A model generated the notes under the pieces. It did no database searches, was not told the origin of the DNA, and saw only the letters and a list, made by a program, of their open reading frames with translations. A DNA stretch of 64,000 bases from Metapseudomonas sp043392685 (GTDB taxonomy: Bacteria; Pseudomonadota; Gammaproteobacteria; Pseudomonadales; Pseudomonadaceae), in assembly GCA_043392685.1 (NCBI GenBank), contig JBHZGM010000016.1. One strand, given 5' to 3'. Position numbers and translations under genes: made by a program. Positions 37,040-45,866 of the stretch are shown here, piece after piece; positions within the stretch are counted from its first letter, which is position 1, and each line of letters begins with the position of its first letter.

Positions 37040-38422
37040 ATGAACGCTCAATTCCAGGCCCAACGTGAAACCCGTGACTACCAGGCAGCCGATGCGGCCC
37101 ACCACATCCATGCCTTCCTCGACCAGAAGGCGCTGAACGCCGAAGGGCCGCGGGTGATCGTTGGCGGCGAGCGCCTCCACCTCTGGGACAACGACGGCAA
37201 GCGCTACCTCGATGGCATGTCCGGACTGTGGTGCACCAACCTCGGCTACGGCCGCAAGGACCTCACCGCTGCCGCTACCCGCCAGCTGGAGCAGCTGCCG
37301 TACTACAACATGTTCTTCCACACCACCCACCCGGCGGTGGTGGAGCTGTCGGAACTGCTGTTCAGCCTGCTGCCGGGCCACTACAGCCACGCCATCTACA
37401 CCAACTCCGGTTCCGAGGCGAACGAAGTGCTGATCCGCACCGTGCGCCGCTACTGGCAGATCCTCGGCAAGCCCGAGAAGAAGATCATGATCGGCCGCTG
37501 GAACGGCTACCACGGCTCCACCCTGGGGGCCACGGCCCTCGGCGGCATGAAGTTCATGCACGAGATGGGCGGCATGCTGCCGGACATCGCCCACATCGGC
37601 GAGCCGTACTACTTCGCCGAAGGCGGCGACCTGACGCCGGAAGAGTTCGGCCTGCGCGCCGCCCGCCAGCTGGAGGAGAAGATCCTCGAACTGGGCGCCG
37701 ACAAGGTGGCTGCATTCGTCGCCGAACCCTTCCAGGGCGCCGGCGGCATGATCTTCCCGCCGGAAAGCTACTGGCCGGAAATCCAGCGCATCTGCCGCAA
37801 GTACGACGTGCTGCTGTGCGCCGACGAAGTGATCGGCGGCTTCGGTCGCACCGGCGAGTGGTTCGCCCACCAGCACTTCGGTTTCGAACCGGACACCCTG
37901 TCCATCGCCAAGGGCCTGACCTCCGGCTACATCCCCATGGGCGGCCTGATCCTCAGCAAGCGCATGGCCGAAGTGCTGGTGGAACAGGGCGGCGTGTTCG
38001 CCCACGGCCTGACCTATTCCGGCCACCCCGTGGCGGCGGCCGTGGCCATCGCCAACCTCAAGGCGCTGCGTGACGAAGGCGTGGTGGCCCAGGTGAAGAA
38101 TGACACCGGCCCCTACCTGCAGCAGTGCCTGCGCGAGGTGTTCGGCAACCACCCGCTGGTGGGCGATATCCAGGGCGCCGGCTTCGTTGCCGCGCTGCAG
38201 CTGGCCGAAGACAAGGCCACCCGCAAGCGTTTCGCCAACGAAAACGACATCGCCTGGCGTTGCCGCACCATCGGCTTCGAGGAGGGCGTGATCATCCGTT
38301 CCACCCTGGGCCGCATGATCATGGCGCCAGCCCTGGTGGCCACTCGTGCCGAGATCGACGAACTGGTGAGCAAGACGAAAATCGCGGTGGATCGCACCGC
38401 GCAGGAGCTGGGACGTCTCTGA
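37040..38422 (+). CDS. Class III aminotransferase (SpuC-like amine:pyruvate transaminase)
   Basis: A 460-residue PLP enzyme with LWCTNLGYGR, NSGSEANEVLIR, RWNGYHGSTLGAT, AEPFQGAGG, DEVIGGFGRTGEWF and the PLP lysine Lys291 in SIAKGLTSGY. This block pattern matches omega-amino acid/polyamine:pyruvate transaminases such as SpuC, which remove the terminal amine of putrescine or related compounds. GAGGAG precedes ATG 37040. The exact amine is not determined; beta-alanine or another omega-amine is possible. Confidence 0.9.
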   Translation: MNAQFQAQRETRDYQAADAAHHIHAFLDQKALNAEGPRVIVGGERLHLWDNDGKRYLDGMSGLWCTNLGYGRKDLTAAATRQLEQLPYYNMFFHTTHPAVVELSELLFSLLPGHYSHAIYTNSGSEANEVLIRTVRRYWQILGKPEKKIMIGRWNGYHGSTLGATALGGMKFMHEMGGMLPDIAHIGEPYYFAEGGDLTPEEFGLRAARQLEEKILELGADKVAAFVAEPFQGAGGMIFPPESYWPEIQRICRKYDVLLCADEVIGGFGRTGEWFAHQHFGFEPDTLSIAKGLTSGYIPMGGLILSKRMAEVLVEQGGVFAHGLTYSGHPVAAAVAIANLKALRDEGVVAQVKNDTGPYLQQCLREVFGNHPLVGDIQGAGFVAALQLAEDKATRKRFANENDIAWRCRTIGFEEGVIIRSTLGRMIMAPALVATRAEIDELVSKTKIAVDRTAQELGRL

Positions 38423-38486
38423 CGCCCACTACGGATTGCCGGCGACCAGGGCCGGCGGCCCGACACCACAGCTGCTAGGCAGTTTT

Positions 38487-38522
38487 ACGGCGCCCGGGAT
38501 TGCTGCCCGCGCGCCGTTTTTT
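38487..38522 (+). terminator. Rho-independent terminator after the aminotransferase
   Basis: ACGGCGC (38487-38493) and GCGCCGT (38511-38517) form the base of a hairpin with an inner CGGG/CCCG pairing, followed by a run of six T. It ends the cluster. Confidence 0.8.
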
Positions 38523-38548
38523 ATGGCGGGATTCTGGTGGCCTGTTGC

Positions 38549-38640
38549 TGTAGGGGCGAATTCATTCGTCAAGCAGGCCGAAGGTCTGCCCCTTGGGGTC
38601 GCTTCGCAACCCTTGGCGATTGAGATCGCCCTACAACGAT
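38549..38640. repeat. Dispersed palindromic repeat, GAATTCATTCG family
   Basis: Outer ends CTGTAGGGGCGAATTCATTCG and GGCGATTGAGATCGCCCTACA, with an inner GCAGGCCGAAGGTCTGC hairpin. The same three-part structure is present near 52.8 and 59.9 kb. Together with the terminator and the operator below, this fills the 337-base gap after the aminotransferase. Confidence 0.7.
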
Positions 38641-38683
38641 TCAGCACCACAGAGACCTGACGACGAACGGTTGGCGAGGATAT

Positions 38684-38711
38684 ATTGCGTTCGTAATATT
38701 ACGAGCGTAAT
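38684..38711. promoter_or_regulatory. 28-bp palindromic operator over the SDR promoter
   Basis: Half-sites ATTGCG-T and GCGTAAT flank the perfect TCGTAATATTACGA; only two base pairs break the 28-bp symmetry. A -35 TTGGCG (38671-38676) and, 17 bases later, a -10 TAATAT (38694-38699) lie so that the -10 is the palindrome centre. It has the same length and AATATT centre as the palindrome at 1860-1887. Confidence 0.75.
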
Positions 38712-38759
38712 TTAAGTCCACCGCTTGAAGCCCCAAGCCCTTTCCCCGGAGACAGAACC

Positions 38760-39557
38760 ATGAGCGAACAGAAGCACCAAGGCGTTGCCCTGATCACTGG
38801 CGCATCCACCGGTATCGGTGCCACCTATGCCAGGCGCCTTGCCGAGCGGGGCCATGACCTGCTGCTGGTCGCCCGCGACCAGAACCGCCTGGAAGACCTG
38901 GCCGTCCAGCTGCGCGAACAGGCGGGCGTGAAGGTGGAAGTGCTGAAGGCCGACCTCACCGAGAAGACCGAGCTCAACCGCGTGGCCCAGCGCCTGCGCA
39001 GCGACGCCGCCATCAGCATGCTGGTGAACAACGCCGGCGTGGCCATCAGCGGCAGCCTGCTGGACACCGACCTGGAGCGCTTCGACGCGATGATCCAGCT
39101 CAACGTGGTGGCCGTGACCCACCTGGCCGCCGCCGCTGCCGCCAACTTCGTCGCCCAGGGGCGCGGCACCCTCATCAATATCGCCTCGGTGCTGGCCCTC
39201 GCGCCGGAAATGTTCAACGGCACCTACAGCGGCACCAAGGCCTTCGTGCTGAACCTCAGCCAGTCGCTGAATCAGGAAGTGGGAGAGAAGGGCGTGCGCG
39301 TGCAGGTGGTGCTGCCGGGCGCGACCCGCACGGAAATCTGGGAACGCTCGGGCACCGGTATCGAGAACATCCCGCAGGACATCCTCATGGACGTGGGCGA
39401 GATGGTGGACGCGGCGCTGGCCGGACTCGACCAGGGCGAACTGGTGACCATCCCCTCGTTGCCGGAAAAGGAAGACTGGGACCGCTTCACCGCGGCGCGC
39501 TTCCACATGGCGCCGAATCTCTCGCGCTCGGCGGCGGCGGAGCGTTACAAGGCCTGA
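38760..39557 (+). CDS. Short-chain dehydrogenase/reductase
   Basis: A 265-residue SDR with TGASTGIGATYARRLAERG (cofactor), NNAGVAISG, catalytic Ser in NIASVLAL and YSGTK for Tyr/Lys. It belongs to the DltE/YqjQ-like SDR group. GGAGACAGAACC precedes ATG 38760. A TetR-type palindrome covers its promoter but no TetR gene is adjacent. I recall an SDR immediately after metZ in P. aeruginosa; here the amine cluster lies between them. Confidence 0.87.
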   Translation: MSEQKHQGVALITGASTGIGATYARRLAERGHDLLLVARDQNRLEDLAVQLREQAGVKVEVLKADLTEKTELNRVAQRLRSDAAISMLVNNAGVAISGSLLDTDLERFDAMIQLNVVAVTHLAAAAAANFVAQGRGTLINIASVLALAPEMFNGTYSGTKAFVLNLSQSLNQEVGEKGVRVQVVLPGATRTEIWERSGTGIENIPQDILMDVGEMVDAALAGLDQGELVTIPSLPEKEDWDRFTAARFHMAPNLSRSAAAERYKA

Positions 39558-39668
39558 GCGCCATCAGCGCTCGAGGCGGTTGGCAAGGCAGGGCCGATTG
39601 GCCCTGCACTGTAGTGAGCCACGCACGGCCGGCCTTCATTCCTGTGTGCCAAGGCATTTTCCGGGCCG

Positions 39669-39684
39669 CGACAGGCACCTGTCG
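39669..39684. promoter_or_regulatory. Palindrome upstream of the PucR gene
   Basis: CGACAGG-CA-CCTGTCG is a perfect 16-bp inverted repeat 57 bases before the PucR start. It may be an autoregulatory operator or a leader hairpin. Confidence 0.4.
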
Positions 39685-39741
39685 TTGATGCCATCCTTGC
39701 GCCTTCCCCAGCATTTCCCAGACGGCAGCCCGGACCGACCC

Positions 39742-41235
39742 ATGCCCCTCAACATCAAGGACATCATCGACAACGCCTCACTGCGTACCCGCCTGCTCAG
39801 TGGCGCGGCTGGCCTGTCGCGCCGTGTGCGCTGGGCCCATGTCTGTGAACTTGCCGATCCCACCGAGTGGCTGGGCGAGGGTGATCTGTTGATGACCACG
39901 GGGATCGGCATTCCCGCCGATGCCAGCCAGCAAACGGTCTATCTGGAGCGTCTGGCCCAGGCCAAGGTGGCCGGCCTGATGATCGGCGAGAACATGCAGG
40001 CGCCGGCGAATATCCAGGCCTTGCAGGCCACTGCCGAGCAGTTGGATTTCCCGCTGCTGATGACCCACTACTCGGTGCCGTTCTCGGCGGTGACCCGCGC
40101 CATCCTCGAAGCCGACAAGCAGGAAGAGTTCGAGCGTCGCAACGCCATCAGCCGCCTGTACGAAAGCGCCAGGATGGGCCTGCGCGGAATAGGTGTCCGA
40201 GCCCTGCTGGAGCGGCTGGCGAAGGATGTGCGGGCGCGGCTCTACCTGTTCGATGCGCGCAGCCTGGAGCCCTGGCAGCCGACGCTCGAACCCTTGCCGG
40301 TAGCCTGGCGCGAGGCGCTGCTGGGCCGTCGCCAGGAGTTGCGCGGGGCGGCACCGGCGGTACTGCGATGCACGCTCAGTGATCTGGACGACGAGGCCCT
40401 GGTGATGGCGCTGCCGTCACAACCCTCCTGCGAAATACTCGCTCATGGCGGGGAACTGCTGGACTACGGCCTGCTGCACCACCTGGTGGGCGTGCTGGGA
40501 ATCGAACTGGAGCGCCTGCACGCGGAACAGGAGCGGCAGCTGCGCCTGGGTTCCGAACTGCTCGACGACCTGCTGCAGCAGCGGCTGGGGGAACGCGCCG
40601 CGCGGGAACGCCTGGCGCAGCTGCAATGCCCGGTGGAAGAGTCGACAGTGGCGCTGGCCCGCCACCCGGCAGGGCTGGCGGAGGATTGGCAGCAGCGCCT
40701 GCGGCGCCGTGGCCTGGTGTTCCTGGCGCGCAGCATGGGCCAGGAACTGGTGGTGATGATCCGGGTGCGGGGAAGCGCAGCGCTCCTGCAGGCCGAACTG
40801 GGTTGTCCGCTGGGGCTGAGCAACCGGGTCGGGCACCCGGCGCGGGCCCAGGAGGCGCTGCGCGAGGCGCGCCTTGCCCTGGCCCATGCCTCTGCACGCT
40901 ACCCCCTGGTGGCCTATGACAGCGTGCAGGCTGAACAACCCTGGCTACCCGGCAGCCTGGAAGAGGCCGCGCGCGTCCATCGCAGCGTGCTCGGCGCGCT
41001 GGCCGATTACGACCAGCAGCAAGGCACGCAGTTGCAGGAGACGCTGCGGGTCTTCCTGGAGCAGAACCGCTCCTGGCAGAAGGCCGCGCAGCATCTGAAC
41101 GTGCACAAGCAGACCCTGGTGTATCGGGTGCGCCGTATCGAGGAAATCACCGGCCGCTCTCTGGATAGCACCGAGGATGTCGCGGTGCTCTGGATCGCGC
41201 TTCGCGCCGGGGAAATCGCCGGAACCAGGGCCTGA
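39742..41235 (+). CDS. PucR-family transcriptional regulator
   Basis: A 497-residue regulator with the PucR N-terminal domain (MPLNIKDIIDNASLRTRLLSGAAGLSRRVRWAHVCEL), a central GGDEF-like GAF region, and a C-terminal helix-turn-helix (FLEQNRSWQKAAQHLNVHKQTLVYRVRRIEEITG, about residues 435-470). PucR proteins commonly activate purine, amino-acid or amine catabolism. It converges on the permease gene of the oxidase/cupin cluster, its probable target. Start ATG 39742 aligns with the family; the ribosome site is weak. Confidence 0.87.
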   Translation: MPLNIKDIIDNASLRTRLLSGAAGLSRRVRWAHVCELADPTEWLGEGDLLMTTGIGIPADASQQTVYLERLAQAKVAGLMIGENMQAPANIQALQATAEQLDFPLLMTHYSVPFSAVTRAILEADKQEEFERRNAISRLYESARMGLRGIGVRALLERLAKDVRARLYLFDARSLEPWQPTLEPLPVAWREALLGRRQELRGAAPAVLRCTLSDLDDEALVMALPSQPSCEILAHGGELLDYGLLHHLVGVLGIELERLHAEQERQLRLGSELLDDLLQQRLGERAARERLAQLQCPVEESTVALARHPAGLAEDWQQRLRRRGLVFLARSMGQELVVMIRVRGSAALLQAELGCPLGLSNRVGHPARAQEALREARLALAHASARYPLVAYDSVQAEQPWLPGSLEEAARVHRSVLGALADYDQQQGTQLQETLRVFLEQNRSWQKAAQHLNVHKQTLVYRVRRIEEITGRSLDSTEDVAVLWIALRAGEIAGTRA

Positions 41236-41256
41236 TGGCGAGGCTCGCCGGGCCCG

Positions 41257-42483
41257 TTACCAGCTGCTCGGCAACAGGCCCAGGGCCGAAACCACCGCGT
41301 AGACGCCACTGGCGGCGAACATCAGCACGATGAAACCCTGGATCAGCGGATGGGCGTACCAGCCGCAGGTGAACTCGGGAGTCCGGTCGCCGGCCCGGCG
41401 TGCCGCATTGAGCAGCAGGATCGGGATGATACCCATCAGCACGCCGCCGAAGGTGCCGGCGAAGTAGAGCGCATCGACGAAGCTGCCCAGGCCCGAGTAC
41501 GCCAGCAGGAACGGCGGGACGGCCACCAGGGCGAGCACGGCCAGGCGCTTGCGGCGATCGGTTTCGCTGCCCAGGCGGAAGTGGTCGAAGATGTTGGTGA
41601 AAAGGCAGCCACCCAGGCCCCAATAGGAGGTGAGCATGGCCAGCAGGGCGAAGGTGTTGGCCACGTAATAGGCCCACAGGCCGAGCGACTTGCCCCAGCT
41701 CAGGGTGGCGACCTCGCTGAGGTTCTCGCTGCCCACCAGCGCGATGACCGACGCGGGAATGGCGGCCACCAGCACGAAGGTCAGCACCATCCCGAGCACG
41801 ATCAGCCGGGGGAGACGCTTCGGCGTCGTCAGGTTGCCACGGACCAGTTCAGGAACCAGGAACTGCGCACCGAAGACGAAGACGGCGAGGTTGAACACGG
41901 GCACCACGTACTGCCACTGGCTCTGCCAGAGATGCGCGATACGCGTGTCATCGTGCAGCAGGGTGGCGCCTATCAGCATGCAGACGATGGTCACCATGCC
42001 GGCGCTGATGAGCTTTTCGCCCACGCCCAGGGCCTTGAGGCCAAGGTAGAGAACCAGCGCGGAGGGCACGAAGAAGATCAGGCTGCCCAGCTGCCGGCTC
42101 ATGCCGTATTCGCCGAAGAAGTCGGTCATGATGTTGCCGCTGCCGGTCATGTAGGCGACCAGGGCGCCGTAGCTGTTGGCGGCGACGGCAATGAAGATCA
42201 GCCACCCTCCCAGCGAGCCGAGGTAGCGCCGCGACAGGCCGCTGAGCTGCTTGTTGCCCCGGGTTCGCAGGCTGGCTTCGGCGACGTAGAGCATGGTGAT
42301 GATGCAGAAGATGCAGGTGATCGCCAGGCACACCAGCAAGGGCAGGTAGCCCACCTTGCGTGCGGCGTAGGCCATGCTGAGCACGCCTGCGCCGATATTG
42401 GTGCCGATGATGATGGCAATGGATTCCAGCGAGCCCAGGGCATGGGCCTTGAGGCCGGGTTCCAGTTCGATCCGTTCGTTCAT
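41257..42483 (-). CDS. Amino-acid permease, aromatic amino acid/tyrosine-tryptophan type
   Basis: A 408-residue inner-membrane protein with 11 predicted helices. The first helix SLESIAIIIGTNIGAGVLSMAYAARKVGYLPLL matches the IGTxIGAG hallmark of the hydroxy/aromatic amino acid permease group (Mtr, TnaB, TyrP, SdaC). Start ATG 42483 is preceded by AAGAAGTGGG. It is the last gene of a - strand run with a cupin and an FAD oxidase, so it probably imports the oxidase substrate. Confidence 0.85.
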   Translation of the reverse strand: MNERIELEPGLKAHALGSLESIAIIIGTNIGAGVLSMAYAARKVGYLPLLVCLAITCIFCIITMLYVAEASLRTRGNKQLSGLSRRYLGSLGGWLIFIAVAANSYGALVAYMTGSGNIMTDFFGEYGMSRQLGSLIFFVPSALVLYLGLKALGVGEKLISAGMVTIVCMLIGATLLHDDTRIAHLWQSQWQYVVPVFNLAVFVFGAQFLVPELVRGNLTTPKRLPRLIVLGMVLTFVLVAAIPASVIALVGSENLSEVATLSWGKSLGLWAYYVANTFALLAMLTSYWGLGGCLFTNIFDHFRLGSETDRRKRLAVLALVAVPPFLLAYSGLGSFVDALYFAGTFGGVLMGIIPILLLNAARRAGDRTPEFTCGWYAHPLIQGFIVLMFAASGVYAVVSALGLLPSSW

Positions 42484-42533
42484 ACCCACTTCTTGTTTCC
42501 TCTTTTGTTCGGGGCGGGGCAGGGCCTCGGCGT

Positions 42534-42881
42534 TCAGCCGAGGATCAGATAGGTCTTGCGCAGGGTCTGGCGGATTTCCCAGGTGCCCTGGGTGTTGGCG
42601 GTGAAGTACAGGACGTCGCCGGCACGGAACTCGATGGTTTCGCCGTCGTCCGGGGTGAAGCTGCCTTCGCCGCTGATCACGTAGCTGTATTCGGCTTCGG
42701 CCACCTGGCGGCGGAACCGGCCCGGGCTGCATTCCCAGAAACCGGTCGTGGCGTTGCGGTCCGCCAGGACCTGGTGCCCGGCGCTACGGCTCATGGCGAC
42801 GGGCTGGCCGATGGGGGCGCCCACCGGGGCCGCCTCGGAAAAGCTGCTTTCGTCATTCAGGCGCAAGAGTAAGGGGGACAT
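42534..42881 (-). CDS. Small cupin-domain protein (DUF861/EutQ-like), first of two
   Basis: A 115-residue single cupin barrel. Motif 1-like ECSPGRFRRQVAEAEYSYVISGEGSFTPDDG and motif 2 FRAGDVLYFTANTQGTWEIR are present; few metal-binding histidines are visible, so metal binding is uncertain. GAGGAG in the end of the oxidase gene serves as its ribosome site, coupling the two. About 50 bases separate it from the permease gene. Function unknown. Confidence 0.8.
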   Translation of the reverse strand: MSPLLLRLNDESSFSEAAPVGAPIGQPVAMSRSAGHQVLADRNATTGFWECSPGRFRRQVAEAEYSYVISGEGSFTPDDGETIEFRAGDVLYFTANTQGTWEIRQTLRKTYLILG

Positions 42882-42891
42882 GTCTGGCTCC

Positions 42892-44298
42892 TCAGGATTT
42901 GTCTTCGAGTCCGGCAGGCGCGAAGCGCGCGAGAAAACGGTCCAGGCTGGCCGGCGCGATGCCGCTCAGTTCCGCGCGCTCCTTGCGGATCACCGCGTTG
43001 CGCACCATCGATCCGCCGATATAGCGCAGTGGCTCCGGCGGGAAGCGACGGCAATGGCGTTCCACCAGCGGGCAGCGGCTCCACTCGTCGTCTCGGCCCA
43101 GGGCCAGGCTGGCGAGGATGCGGCCCCCCAGGCGGCTGGGGCCCACGCCATTGCCGCTCCAGCCGATGCCGTAGTGGATGTTGGCCTGGCCGCCCAGGCG
43201 GCCGAAGATCGGCAGGCTGTCATAGGTGCGGTCGATGGGGCCGGACCAGCGATGGGTCAGGCCGACGTCGCCGAGCTGGGGATAGGTGCGGCGCAGATCC
43301 GCCTCGGTGAGCTGGAGGCTGGCCGCGTCCTCGCTGAACACCGGACCGATGCGCGAACCGTAGGCGATGGCGCCGGTGCCCTTGCCGAAGGCGATGCGGC
43401 CATCGCGGGTGGTGCGGTAGTAATCCACCATGAGCTGTGAGTCGGTAATGGCTTCTCCGCCGCTCCAGCCGGCTTTCGCCAGGCGCTCGGGGATGGCCTC
43501 GGTGACCACGATGGAACTGTTGACCGGGACCATCAGCGCGGCCAGCTCCGGCAGTGCGGCGGACCAGGCATTGGTCGCCAGCACCACATTGCGAGCGATC
43601 ACCTGGCCATGGGCGGTGACGACCCTGGCCGGTTGGCCGGGCTGGATTCCGCTCACCCCGGAGCGCTCGTGTATCTCCACGCCCCTGACCATCGCCACGC
43701 GGCGCATGCCTTGCACCAGCAGCGCCGGCTGCACCGTGGCATTGCTGCGCTCGAACACCCCCGCCAGATGCACTGAGGAACCGGTGCGTCGCTCCACCTC
43801 TGCGGCGCTGAGACGCTCGAAGGGCTGGACGCCCAGGCGCGCGCAGGCGGCCAGGGTTCCGTTCCAGGTATCCACGTGCTGGGGGGTGGTGGCGGTCCAC
43901 AGCCAGCCGTTCTGCCGGAAGTGCGCATCGATCCTGTGTTCGGCGCAGAACTCGCCCAGTTCATGGATCGCGCGCTCGGCGCTCTCGCCAAGGAAGCGCG
44001 CTTGCTGCTCATCGCAGAAGCTGCGCAGGGTGCCGATCTTCGGCCACCAGGACATGACGAAGCCGCCATTGCGCCCGGAGGCGCCGCCGCCGCAGACATC
44101 CTGCTCGAGGAGCATGACGCGGGCATCGGGCTCCAGCTGCTTCAGGGTGATGGCCGTCCAGAGGCCTACGAAACCGCCGCCGACCACCAGCACGTCGACC
44201 GAATGCTGTCCTTTCAGGGGGGAGGTGGCGGCTGGGGCGGAGTCGGCTGACTCCATCCAGTAACTGGGCTTCAGGGGAGGGGTGATTGTCAGTTTCAT
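42892..44298 (-). CDS. FAD-dependent amine/amino-acid oxidoreductase (DAO family, PuuB-like)
   Basis: A 468-residue flavoprotein. The dinucleotide motif VVGGGFVGLWTAI begins near residue 38, followed by GASGRNGGFV for FAD, and a C-terminal SLPIFGRL...HYGIGWSGNGVGPSRLGGR. It resembles gamma-glutamylputrescine oxidase (PuuB) and related glycine/sarcosine oxidases. It would oxidise an amine or amino acid to an imine, releasing H2O2 or passing electrons onward. ATG 44298 has a weak ribosome site. The cupins and permease around it suggest a dedicated pathway. Confidence 0.87.
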   Translation of the reverse strand: MKLTITPPLKPSYWMESADSAPAATSPLKGQHSVDVLVVGGGFVGLWTAITLKQLEPDARVMLLEQDVCGGGASGRNGGFVMSWWPKIGTLRSFCDEQQARFLGESAERAIHELGEFCAEHRIDAHFRQNGWLWTATTPQHVDTWNGTLAACARLGVQPFERLSAAEVERRTGSSVHLAGVFERSNATVQPALLVQGMRRVAMVRGVEIHERSGVSGIQPGQPARVVTAHGQVIARNVVLATNAWSAALPELAALMVPVNSSIVVTEAIPERLAKAGWSGGEAITDSQLMVDYYRTTRDGRIAFGKGTGAIAYGSRIGPVFSEDAASLQLTEADLRRTYPQLGDVGLTHRWSGPIDRTYDSLPIFGRLGGQANIHYGIGWSGNGVGPSRLGGRILASLALGRDDEWSRCPLVERHCRRFPPEPLRYIGGSMVRNAVIRKERAELSGIAPASLDRFLARFAPAGLEDKS

Positions 44299-44443
44299 TG
44301 TGATGGCCCCGGGTCTCGGAATCTGATGGCATCAGTTTCGAGGCGGGGCCAGGGCGCGACAATCAAGCGCAGTTAGGAAAAGGAACAGGGTGTTCGTTCG
44401 ATCGTATGAGAGGGCGAGGCCGATTGGCCCCGCCGGGGGCAGG

Positions 44444-44788
44444 TCAGGCGAACACGAAGTACTTGCGCACCGTCTCCACCACTTCCCAGGTGCCCTTCAT
44501 GCCCGGTTCGATCACGAACACGTCGCCGGCCTTCAGGTGCTTGGGCGCTTCGCCTTCGGGGGTGATGATGCAGTAGCCGTCGAGGAAGTGGCAGTACTCC
44601 CACTTCTCGTAGTTCACCTCGAACTTGCCGGGAGTGCAGATCCAGGTGCCCATGATCTTGCTGCCGTCCTTGGACAGGTAGGCGTTGAGGTTCACGGTGT
44701 GCGGATCGCCGCCGATGCGCTTCCACTTGGTGGCATCCAGCACGGGGGTGGGGCAGGTTTCGCGCAGAACGGTGATGAAGTCGGACAT
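44444..44788 (-). CDS. Small cupin-domain protein (DUF861/EutQ-like), second of two
   Basis: A 114-residue cupin with YEKWEYCHFLDGYCIITPEG and LKAGDVFVIEPGMKGTWEVVETVRKYFVFA. It has the same barrel and the GTWE-x-RxTxRK/YF ending as the cupin at 42534, so the two are paralogues. TGGAG precedes ATG 44788. It is separated from the oxidase by 145 bases including a GC-rich hairpin (near 44413-44434). Function unknown; it may act on the oxidase product. Confidence 0.8.
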   Translation of the reverse strand: MSDFITVLRETCPTPVLDATKWKRIGGDPHTVNLNAYLSKDGSKIMGTWICTPGKFEVNYEKWEYCHFLDGYCIITPEGEAPKHLKAGDVFVIEPGMKGTWEVVETVRKYFVFA

Positions 44789-45010
44789 TTCAGCTCCAAA
44801 CGATCTGATGAAAGGTCCGTCACCTTAGGTCTAACGCTGTGCCGGGAGTTGTCTGGATTCGACCCCCAGGTGTCTGGGAACGCGCCGGCAAGGTTGGCCA
44901 AAGGGCGCTAACGTGAATCCAGGGACCCATCGGCCCCAGGCGGCGGCCCTTGTCGGGTTGCCTCGGTAGTAGCCCGGTGGAGCCATGGCGCTTCACGAGG
45001 AGGTGCTCTC

Positions 45011-45706
45011 ATGAACACCCAGTGGTTCAGGCACGACAACGGCGCTTCGGAAGGCAGCTTCGACAAGTGGTGGGATACCTACGGCGAGTGGTTCGATTCC
45101 CAGGATCAGCTGCTGAGCGGCGAAAGCGGCATCCAGCGGCTTCACGCCCCGGATGGCCAGGTGTTGTACAGCAAGCGGCAGATCAATCACTTCCACCGCG
45201 ATCTGGTCCATCCCTTCGGCGAGCCCACCATCCTGCACGAGATGAAGGCGCTGCAGGCCCTTTCCCAGCTGGGCATCCGCGTGCCCAAGGTGGTGTTCAG
45301 CGCCGCGCGCAAGACCGAAACCGAATGGCAGGCGCTGCTGGTGACCGAGAGCCTCGATGGCTTCATCAGCCTTGAAGACTGGTACGCCCAGCCGCTATCC
45401 GTCGAGCTGCGCCAGCAGATGATCCAGCAACTGGCCAACACCATCGGCCGCATGCACCGGGCGGGCTGGGAGCATGGCCGGCTGTATCCGAAGAACATCT
45501 TCGTCAAGGTCAGCGGCGAGGAGGAGAAAAAAGTGGAGATCGCCTTGCTGGGCCTGGCCAAGAGCAACCATCGGCTGACGGCCTACAGCGCGTCAAAACA
45601 CGATTTCGAGCTGTTCAAGCAGCACCGCAAACCCATGCCCGATGAGGACTGGAAAGCCTTCGCCACGGCCTATCGGGATGTGATGGAGAGCGACTACGTG
45701 CGCTAG
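45011..45706 (+). CDS. InaA/WaaP-type lipopolysaccharide-kinase-like protein
   Basis: A 231-residue protein of the Kdo/WaaP kinase-like clan. It has the Lys in YSKRQINH, the Glu-rich helix TILHEMKALQALSQLGIRVPKVV, and the catalytic-loop region MHRAGWEHGRLYPKNIFV, in which the usual HxDL Asp is replaced (HGRLYPKN). InaA is an acid-inducible stress protein in E. coli; the activity is unclear. AGGAGGTGCTCTC precedes ATG 45011. Divergent from the second cupin. Confidence 0.82.
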   Translation: MNTQWFRHDNGASEGSFDKWWDTYGEWFDSQDQLLSGESGIQRLHAPDGQVLYSKRQINHFHRDLVHPFGEPTILHEMKALQALSQLGIRVPKVVFSAARKTETEWQALLVTESLDGFISLEDWYAQPLSVELRQQMIQQLANTIGRMHRAGWEHGRLYPKNIFVKVSGEEEKKVEIALLGLAKSNHRLTAYSASKHDFELFKQHRKPMPDEDWKAFATAYRDVMESDYVR

Positions 45707-45746
45707 TCCGGCATTTCCCGAGTGAGTCCGCCTACGGAGGCCGTGT

Positions 45747-45842
45747 CAGGGGCGCAGGTTGGCGTAGAGCGCAGCGAAAGCCAACGCAGCTGCGCTTCTG
45801 ACTGGCTGCGTTGGGCCTCGCGGGCTCGGAGCAACCTACGGG
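45747..45842. repeat. Dispersed repeat, TGCGTTGGG family
   Basis: GGCGTAGAGCGCAGCGAAAGCC...GGCTGCGTTGGGCCTCGC...CAACCTACGG. The ends and the middle match the element at 7436-7535 in order and spacing. A fragment of the GAATTCATTGGCGAT family follows at 45860. Confidence 0.65.
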
Positions 45843-45866
45843 GCCGCTGCATGGCCCGTGGCGAAT

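Noticed and set aside
44319..44331. CTGAT-GGC-ATCAG palindrome before the FAD oxidase gene
   Set aside because: Short and without a second copy at the other promoters of the cluster; not strong enough to call an operator.
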